Positions 58,362 through 64,000 of a stretch of 64,000 nt of DNA are shown here, in pieces. The position numbers and the translations under genes were made by a program. Source of the DNA: Salinibacterium xinjiangense (GTDB taxonomy: Bacteria > Actinomycetota > Actinomycetes > Actinomycetales > Microbacteriaceae); NCBI RefSeq assembly GCF_014645015.1, contig NZ_BMLC01000001.1, positions 558,001-622,000 of the forward strand, in the 5' to 3' direction. Below the pieces are notes generated by a model. It made no database searches and had not been told where the DNA came from. It saw nothing but the letters and a program-made list of their open reading frames with translations. Positions within the stretch are counted from its first letter, which is position 1, and the number at the start of each line of letters is the position of its first letter.

Positions 58362-58663
58362 ATGCTTCACTCGACTGATTTCGCAGTACTGAGCGGGTCA
58401 CTATCGCGCTGTTGAATTGTCAAACCATCCCTTGGGACAGCCCTCTAGTATACGTCGAAATCCCCTCGAACGCTACGACTTTGACGTTGATCCATGCAGA
58501 AAAAGACAGCGCATCCCTCGACCGACTGCGTGCCCGCTGGCGGGAAGGGCAGGCGGGCGCATATCCACAACAGCCCCGTAATGCGATACAGCCGCCGAGG
58601 GGGTTCGGACCCGTTGAGCAGCCCATGGCTCCATATACGCTGTGACCAACCGAAGGAGCGATC
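58362..58663. other. Gap between tmRNA and SIMPL-domain gene
   Basis: This 302-bp stretch holds the tmRNA promoter on the left and the GGAG ribosome-binding site of the next gene on the right. No convincing open frame or other RNA is seen. Confidence 0.6.
58418..58452 (-). promoter_or_regulatory. tmRNA promoter elements
   Basis: On the reverse strand TATACT (58452-58447), a good -10 box, lies about 90 bases before the mature tmRNA 5' end, and TTGACA (58423-58418), a perfect -35 box, lies nearer. No clear -10 at the right spacing follows TTGACA, so the start point is uncertain; the 5' end is processed in any case. Confidence 0.45.
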
Positions 58664-59347
58664 GTGGCAGAGACGACCATTACCGTGCAGGGCGAGTTTT
58701 CGGCGTGGTATCCGGCAGAACGGGCAACCGTGGCCGCGTCTGTGCTCACGGATGGACCCGACCGGGACGACGTATTCACTCGGGCCGTCGAGTCGTCAGA
58801 TGCCGTGCGCAACCTGATCGAGAGCATCCACGATAAGGCTGCAGGGCCCATCACCTGGTGGTCGTCTGATAGCGTGCGCGTCTGGAGCGAGCGCCCCTGG
58901 AACAGCCAGGGGAAACAGTTGAAGGCCGTGTTCCATGCCGCCGTGGATTTCAGCGCCAAGTTCAGCGACTTCGATGCCCTGGCTCGGTGGGTCGAATCAG
59001 CAGCCGGCATCGACGCGGTGACCGTCTCATCGATCGCCTGGAACCTCACCGACACGACCCGCACGAGCGCAACCGTCGAGGTGCGTTCCCGAGCGGTGAA
59101 GGATGCGGTCGCCAAGGCGACCGTCTTCGCCCAGAGCATCGGGCTCGGCTCGGTGACCGCGATAGCGCTGGCTGACCCCGGGATGCTCGGCGATCCCTCC
59201 GGCGGCGGCGGCGGCATGCGGCCCGTGTCCGCCCGCAGTGCGATGAGCTCGACGATGGTCGGCGGCCCCGGTGTGCCAGAACTCGCTCTCAAGCCCGAGG
59301 AGATCAGCGTCGCATCGATTGTGGATGCCCGCTTCATCGCCCGTTAG
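58664..59347 (+). CDS. SIMPL-domain (DUF541) protein
   Basis: A 227-residue protein of the SIMPL/DUF541 group: TTITVQGEFSAWYPAERATVAASV at the start and the SRAVKDAVAKATVFAQSIGLGSVTAIALAD segment near residues 143-172. Many members are secreted and linked with oxidative stress, but no signal peptide is visible here, so it is predicted cytosolic. GTG start with GGAG seven bases before it. Convergent with smpB, 12 bp apart. Confidence 0.82.
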   Translation: MAETTITVQGEFSAWYPAERATVAASVLTDGPDRDDVFTRAVESSDAVRNLIESIHDKAAGPITWWSSDSVRVWSERPWNSQGKQLKAVFHAAVDFSAKFSDFDALARWVESAAGIDAVTVSSIAWNLTDTTRTSATVEVRSRAVKDAVAKATVFAQSIGLGSVTAIALADPGMLGDPSGGGGGMRPVSARSAMSSTMVGGPGVPELALKPEEISVASIVDARFIAR

Positions 59348-59359
59348 CGGAACAGCCGG

Positions 59360-59836
59360 CTATTCGTTGAGATTTTTGCGTGCTGACATGGCGCGATCAG
59401 CTTCGCGCTTATCGGTGCGCTCACGAAGGGTCTGGCGCTTGTCGTACTCGCGCTTTCCCCTGGCTATCGCGAGCTCCACCTTCGCGTTGCCGTCAGAGAA
59501 ATAGATGGATAAGGGAACGAGGGTGTAGCCACCCTCTTTGACCTTGTTGTGGATCTTGAGGATCTGCTCCTTGTGCAGCAGCATCTTACGTTTGCGACGC
59601 ACCGGGTGGTTGTTCCAGGAGCCGTGGTTGAACTCGGGAATGTGCACGGCATCGAGCCAGGCTTCGCCGCCGTCGATGTATCCATAACCGTCGACAAGGC
59701 TCGCCCGACCGGCCCGCAGCGACTTCACCTCGGTTCCTGTGAGCACCAGGCCTGCCTCATAGGTGTCTTCGATGGTGTAGTCGTGGCGCGCCTTGCGGTT
59801 GCTGGCAACCACCTTCTGGCCGCGATCCCTGGGCAT
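59360..59836 (-). CDS. smpB: SsrA-binding protein SmpB
   Basis: A 158-residue tmRNA partner. Family motifs: VASNRKARHDYTIEDTYEAGLVLTGTEVKSLRAGRASL, then DAVHIPEFNHGSWNNHPVRRKRKMLLHKEQI and LVPLSIYFSDGNAKVELAIARGKREYDKRQTL; the basic C-terminal tail enters the decoding centre. GAGGAGAG lies before the ATG. It is downstream of ftsX in the same direction, a common actinobacterial order (prfB-ftsE-ftsX-smpB), with tmRNA close by. Confidence 0.97.
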   Translation of the reverse strand: MPRDRGQKVVASNRKARHDYTIEDTYEAGLVLTGTEVKSLRAGRASLVDGYGYIDGGEAWLDAVHIPEFNHGSWNNHPVRRKRKMLLHKEQILKIHNKVKEGGYTLVPLSIYFSDGNAKVELAIARGKREYDKRQTLRERTDKREADRAMSARKNLNE

Positions 59837-59907
59837 TGGTCTCTCCTCATTCAGCGCTCATTTTCTGAGCAGCCCATCAGCTTAGCCCAAGCCGCCTGAT
59901 GCTGCGA

Positions 59908-60825
59908 TCAGACCTTGAGGTAGCGGCTGATCGCCACGCTCGCGGATGCTGCAGCAAGGGCCGCGCCGACCACGATCAGGATCGGCACCACCACCACCGC
60001 ATCGCTGACGCCCACGAGTGTCGTCGTCGCTCCCAGCGTCTTCGACAGGTAGCCCTGCACGAAGAACTTCACAATCGCCAGGATCGCGGCACCCGCCATG
60101 AGCGAACCGATCAGCGACGCGAACACTCCCTCGAGAATGAACGGGGTCTGGATGAAGCGGTTCGATGCCCCGACGAGGCGCATGATCCCCAGCTCCCGTC
60201 GCCGGGAGAACGCGCTCAGCCTGATCGTCGTCGCAATGAGCAGCACCGCGGCGACGAGCATGAGCGCAGCGACACCGATGGCCGTGTATGACGCCGCATT
60301 CAGTATGGAAAAAATCTGGTCGAGTAGCCCGCGTTGGTCTTCGACCGCCTGTACTCCGGCAGATCCTGACAGGCTCTCGATCAGAACGTCGGCATTGGTC
60401 GGATCGACGAGGTTGACACGGAAGCTCTCATTCAGGTCACCGGGGGTGACGAATGCGGCGATGGGGTTGTCCGCGAACTGTTCCTGGAAGTTTGCGTACG
60501 CCTGGTCGTGCGTCTCGAACTCATACTTCTCGATGAAAGGCGCGAGCGTCGGCGAGTTCAGCTGCGCCTCGACGTTACCGATCTGCGCCTCGGTTGCCGC
60601 TGCCTGCGTGCAGTTGCCGGTGTTGTCGACGTCGGTGCACATGTAGACGGCGACCTGCGCGCGGTCGTACCAGTAGCCCTTCATCTGCCCGATCTGCATC
60701 TGGAGCAGGATCGCAGCACCGACGAAGGTCAGGGAGATGAAGGTCACCAGAATGACGGAGATCACCATCGAGACGTTGCGACGAAGCCCGCTGCCCGCTT
60801 CACCGAGGATCAGGCCAAGCCTCAT
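59908..60825 (-). CDS. ftsX: Cell-division ABC transporter permease FtsX
   Basis: A 305-residue permease with one N-terminal helix, an extracellular domain (about 50-165, with Cys44/Cys53-like residues in [14 protein letters not shown]) and three further helices. With FtsE it activates peptidoglycan hydrolases at the septum. [29 protein letters not shown] is the conserved FtsE-contact region. The ATG overlaps the ftsE stop by four bases. Confidence 0.95.
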   Translation of the reverse strand: MRLGLILGEAGSGLRRNVSMVISVILVTFISLTFVGAAILLQMQIGQMKGYWYDRAQVAVYMCTDVDNTGNCTQAAATEAQIGNVEAQLNSPTLAPFIEKYEFETHDQAYANFQEQFADNPIAAFVTPGDLNESFRVNLVDPTNADVLIESLSGSAGVQAVEDQRGLLDQIFSILNAASYTAIGVAALMLVAAVLLIATTIRLSAFSRRRELGIMRLVGASNRFIQTPFILEGVFASLIGSLMAGAAILAIVKFFVQGYLSKTLGATTTLVGVSDAVVVVPILIVVGAALAAASASVAISRYLKV

Positions 60826-61571
60826 TTCGAAACCTCCTGGGGGTCAGTCGTCCCAGCGAAGGCGCCGAAGCCCTGCACGGGAATGGCCTGCGTCTGATAC
60901 CCGCCCTGGCGCTCGTCACGCACGATCTGGCCGCTGATCAACTCGATCACGCGGCGCTTCATCTGGTCGACGATGCCGGCATCGTGGGTGGCCATCAGCA
61001 CAGTGGTGCCGCTGAGATTGATTCGCTCGAGCAGGGTCATGATGCCGGCGGATGTGGCGGGGTCGAGGTTTCCCGTCGGCTCATCCGCCAGCAGGATCGC
61101 CGGCTTGTTCACGACGGCACGGGCGATGGCGACGCGCTGCTGCTCACCACCGGAGAGTTCGTGGGGGAAGCGGTTCGACTTTCCGGCAAGCCCGACCATC
61201 TTCAGGGCATCCGGAACAGCTTCCTGGATGAAGCCACGGCTTTTGCCGATGACCTGCAGCGTGAACGCCACGTTGTCGAACACGGTCTTGTTCGGCAGCA
61301 GGCGGAAGTCCTGGAACACGACACCGAGGTTGCGACGGAAGTAGGGCACCTTGCGGTTGGTCAGCGAATTCAGGTGCTGGCCCAGCACGTGGATCTCGCC
61401 CTTCGTCGGCGTCTCCTCTTTGAGGATCAGCCGCAGGAAGCTGGACTTGCCTGACCCGGACGCGCCCACGAGGAAAACGAACTCCCCCTTGAGAACCTCG
61501 AGGCTCACCGTGTTGAGGGCGGGCCTGGTGGTGCCCGGATAGGCCTTGGAGACTGTGTCGAATCGAATCAT
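60822..61571 (-). CDS. ftsE: Cell-division ATP-binding protein FtsE
   Basis: A 249-residue ABC ATPase. Walker [16 protein letters not shown], signature [16 protein letters not shown], Walker [14 protein letters not shown] and the switch histidine in [11 protein letters not shown] are intact. The C-terminal tail beyond the family core (about 220-249, [16 protein letters not shown]) is a short extension. It drives FtsX. The gene follows prfB by 100 bp. Confidence 0.96.
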   Translation of the reverse strand: MIRFDTVSKAYPGTTRPALNTVSLEVLKGEFVFLVGASGSGKSSFLRLILKEETPTKGEIHVLGQHLNSLTNRKVPYFRRNLGVVFQDFRLLPNKTVFDNVAFTLQVIGKSRGFIQEAVPDALKMVGLAGKSNRFPHELSGGEQQRVAIARAVVNKPAILLADEPTGNLDPATSAGIMTLLERINLSGTTVLMATHDAGIVDQMKRRVIELISGQIVRDERQGGYQTQAIPVQGFGAFAGTTDPQEVSK

Positions 61572-61671
61572 TTCGGTGACAGCCTAGGTAAACCGCACCA
61601 TTGCGACAGGAGCGACACTCACGGAGGCAGTTTTCACAGCTACCCACCGCGAGCAGGGCTCGCGTTCCCGC

Positions 61672-62781
61672 TCAGTCTTCGATAGCCCGCTTGCGCCACT
61701 TGATGCCAGCGTTGATGAACCCATCGAGATCACCATCGAAGACGTTCGAGGGGTTGTTGACCTCGAAATCAGTGCGGAGATCTTTGACCATCTGGTACGG
61801 GGCGAGCACATAGGAACGCATCTGGTCGCCCCAACTCGCGGTGATCACGCCGGCGAGCTCCTTCTTGGCCGCCGCCTCCTGCTCGCGCTGCATGATGAGC
61901 AGTCGAGACTGGAGCACACGCATGGCAGCGGCGCGGTTCTGGATCTGGCTCTTCTCGTTCTGCATCGAGACGACAAGACCAGTCGGAAGATGGGTGAGGC
62001 GCACGGCGGAGTCGGTGGTGTTGACCGACTGTCCGCCTGGGCCGCTCGACCGGAACACGTCGACACGGATGTCACCCTCGGGCACCTCGATAGCGCCAGC
62101 CTCCTCGATCAACGGAATGACTTCGACCGCGGCGAAGCTCGTCTGGCGCTTACCCGCCGAATTGAACGGGCTCATCCGCACGAGGCGGTGGGTGCCAGCC
62201 TCGACGCTGAGGGTGCCGAATGCGTAGGGCGCATCGATCTCGAATGAGGTGGATTTGATCCCGGCCTCTTCCGCGTAGCTCGTCTCCATGATGGTCACGG
62301 GATAGTTGTGCTGCTCGGCCCACCGCAGGTACATGCGCTGCAGCATCTCGGCAAAGTCCGCGGCGTCCACACCACCGGCACCGGCACGAATGGTGATAAC
62401 CGCGGGGTGGGCATCCCATTCGCCGTTGAGCAGGGTCTGCACTTCCAGCTCGCCCAGCAGCTTCTGGATGCTCGCGAGCTCGGTACGAGCGTCGGCTGCT
62501 GCCGAGGCATCCTGCTCCTCGTTCGCCAGCTCGACCATGATCTCGAGGTCATCGAGTCGGCCCGCGATGGAGGTGATCTTCGCAAGCTCGGCCTGCCGGT
62601 GGCTCAGCGCGCTGGTGACTTTTTGCGCCTTGTCGGGGTCGTCCCACAGGTCGGGAACGCCGGCCTGCTCGCTGAGGTCGGCGATTTCTGCCTCGAGGCG
62701 CTCGACGCCGACCACCGAACGGATGTCAGCGAATGTGGAGCGCAGCGCCGCGAGGTCTTCCGAGATATCCAGTTCATCCAT
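61672..62781 (-). CDS. prfB: Peptide chain release factor 2
   Basis: A 369-residue class I release factor for UGA/UAA. The RF2 codon-recognition motif SPF is in [16 protein letters not shown], and the hydrolysis motif GGQ in [18 protein letters not shown]. The ATG at 62781 gives the usual N-terminus [13 protein letters not shown]; the longer open frame upstream belongs to no known domain. The reading frame is continuous, so the programmed +1 frameshift found in many bacteria is absent. TAGGCT lies ten bases before the ATG. Confidence 0.95.
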   Translation of the reverse strand: MDELDISEDLAALRSTFADIRSVVGVERLEAEIADLSEQAGVPDLWDDPDKAQKVTSALSHRQAELAKITSIAGRLDDLEIMVELANEEQDASAAADARTELASIQKLLGELEVQTLLNGEWDAHPAVITIRAGAGGVDAADFAEMLQRMYLRWAEQHNYPVTIMETSYAEEAGIKSTSFEIDAPYAFGTLSVEAGTHRLVRMSPFNSAGKRQTSFAAVEVIPLIEEAGAIEVPEGDIRVDVFRSSGPGGQSVNTTDSAVRLTHLPTGLVVSMQNEKSQIQNRAAAMRVLQSRLLIMQREQEAAAKKELAGVITASWGDQMRSYVLAPYQMVKDLRTDFEVNNPSNVFDGDLDGFINAGIKWRKRAIED

Positions 62782-62839
62782 GTCGAGATCAAGCCTACCG
62801 GCGTGCTCCTGTTTGCCAGCCCGCGATAGCGTTGAACCG

Positions 62840-64000
62840 ATGTCAACCTCTGAGCCGCCGTTCCGCTGGCGCTCGATCGCGCTGCCCGCTCTCCTGCCGA
62901 CGCTGCTGTTCTCGATCGGCGAGGGCGCGATCATTCCGATCATCCCGATCGCAGCGAATAATCTTGGCGCGACACTGGCCATCGCGGGGCTCGTGGCCGG
63001 GATCCTGACCATCGGCGAGCTGTTCGGCAATATTCCGAGTGGATGGCTCATCGCGAGGGTCGGCGAGCGACCGGCGATGATCGGCGCGAGTGGCCTGTCT
63101 ATCGTGGGCCTTGTCATCTGCGTCATCGCCCCGAACCCCGTGGCACTGGGATTCGGCGTGCTGCTGGTCGGGCTGGCCACCGCCGTATTCGCCCTCGCGC
63201 GCCACGCCTTCATGACGAGTTTCGTTCCGATCGCCTACCGCGCACGCGCGCTCTCGACGCTGGGTGGGACGTTCAGGCTGGGATACTTCATCGGTCCGTT
63301 CCTTACGGCCGTGACAATCAGCCTGACCGGCACGGCGAGTTCTGCATTCTGGATCCACATCGTGATGTGCCTGTCGGCTGCGATCCTGCTGATCACCCTG
63401 CCCGACCCGACCGCCACTTTCGGGTCGGTGCGCACCGTCCGGCTGGCCGGCCGCACCATGCGCGAGGGCGAGGCGCTCGCCGAGCAGGAGTCGGCCGGGC
63501 TCTTCCGCACCATCTACAACAGCCGCGATGTGCTCACCCGGCTGGGCCTCGGCGCGGCCCTGATCGGCGCGCTCCGGGCGAGCAGGCAGGTGGTTTTGCC
63601 ACTGTGGGCGGTGAGCATCGGCATCAGCGAGCCGGATACGGCCATCATCATCGGCATCGCTGGTGCCGTCGACTTCGCGCTCTTCTACGCGAGCGGGCAG
63701 ATCATGGATCGGTTCGGTCGCCTGTGGAGTGCGCTGCCCTCGATGATCGGGCTCGGCGTCGGGCACCTTGCACTGTCGTTGACGCACGATCTCGATTCGA
63801 ACGTGAGCTGGTTCATCGGTGTCGCGATGTTTCTCTCCCTGGCAAACGGCATCGGCAGCGGCATCCTGATGACTCTCGGCGCTGACCTCGCAGACAAGTC
63901 GAATCCGGCGCCATTCCTCGGTGCGTGGCGCTTCACCGGCAATCTCGGTGGGGCGGGAGCACCCCTGATCATCGCGGGAGTCACCGCGGTGGCCTCCCTC
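62840..64000 (+). CDS. MFS transporter, truncated by the window edge
   Basis: At least 387 residues of a major facilitator; the frame is open to the last base. The N-terminus [20 protein letters not shown] leads to [57 protein letters not shown] (motif A) and a later [23 protein letters not shown] repeat of motif A. About eleven helices are present. The substrate is unknown. It is divergent from prfB with 58 bp between starts. Confidence 0.88.
   Translation, partial: MSTSEPPFRWRSIALPALLPTLLFSIGEGAIIPIIPIAANNLGATLAIAGLVAGILTIGELFGNIPSGWLIARVGERPAMIGASGLSIVGLVICVIAPNPVALGFGVLLVGLATAVFALARHAFMTSFVPIAYRARALSTLGGTFRLGYFIGPFLTAVTISLTGTASSAFWIHIVMCLSAAILLITLPDPTATFGSVRTVRLAGRTMREGEALAEQESAGLFRTIYNSRDVLTRLGLGAALIGALRASRQVVLPLWAVSIGISEPDTAIIIGIAGAVDFALFYASGQIMDRFGRLWSALPSMIGLGVGHLALSLTHDLDSNVSWFIGVAMFLSLANGIGSGILMTLGADLADKSNPAPFLGAWRFTGNLGGAGAPLIIAGVTAVASL

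Noticed and set aside
57971-58663. Integrated element at the tmRNA gene
   Set aside because: tmRNA genes are common insertion sites, but no integrase, phage gene or repeated tmRNA 3' end is seen nearby.
61672-62781. Programmed frameshift in prfB
   Set aside because: The reading frame is continuous from the family-typical N-terminus to the stop, with no internal TGA.

Overview
The window is chromosomal DNA from a high-GC actinobacterium, most likely a member of the Microbacteriaceae. The inference rests on gene content: a fused Kgd-type 2-oxoglutarate dehydrogenase, a SigR/RsrA thiol-stress pair with a matching promoter, an MshA-like glycosyltransferase, GTP-dependent PEP carboxykinase with an ScfR/RamB-type regulator, a HisN-type phosphatase, an IdeR-type iron box and tmRNA. 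I saw no transposase, integrase, phage gene, rRNA, tRNA or CRISPR array. The region reads as a stable core/accessory mix.

Layout. 1-390 is non-coding, with a perfect 16-bp palindrome and one perfect DnaA box. 391-2974 holds an acetyltransferase and an ArsR-SulP transporter pair. 3256-8730 is a tightly packed forward run: VIT/CCC1-type metal transporter, two-component system, ferric-reductase-like NAD(P)H oxidoreductase, FMN-binding protein and ApbE flavin transferase. I read it as a metal-sensing or metal-handling flavin electron-transfer module. 8771-16498 holds a cupin, an arsR-aquaporin pair with clear operators, glycerate kinase, the ScfR regulator divergent from pckG, and an ECF sigma factor with a membrane partner. 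16860-32444 carries pspA and a series of small-molecule enzymes, transporters and regulators. It includes an MshA-like transferase and a stand-alone siderophore-interacting domain under an IdeR box. 32599-35254 is metY-metX. 35358-38457 is a three-gene signalling unit: histidine kinase, a kinase-like membrane protein that appears to lack catalytic residues, and a LuxR-type regulator. 38560-47284 holds transporters, a GT87 mannosyltransferase-like protein, NAD(P)HX dehydratase, an Old Yellow Enzyme and two CNNM/CBS membrane proteins. 47454-64000 is mostly core: guaB1, kgd, rsrA/sigR, aroA-rsgA-hisN, tmRNA, smpB, ftsX/ftsE, prfB and a truncated MFS gene at the right edge.

Two genome-style features cut across the annotation. 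First, at least sixteen start codons lie 6-8 bases downstream of a TANNNT-type -10 box with no Shine-Dalgarno sequence. This is the signature of leaderless transcription. Three divergent gene pairs share intergenic regions of only 23-41 bp built this way, and the pattern helped to choose starts. Second, four gene junctions carry short 14-15-bp tandem repeats, one of them encoding a pentapeptide-repeat C-terminus. A 61-bp, nearly perfect palindrome separates the convergent kgd and rsrA genes.

All functions are assigned from motif reading and family knowledge; no database search was run.
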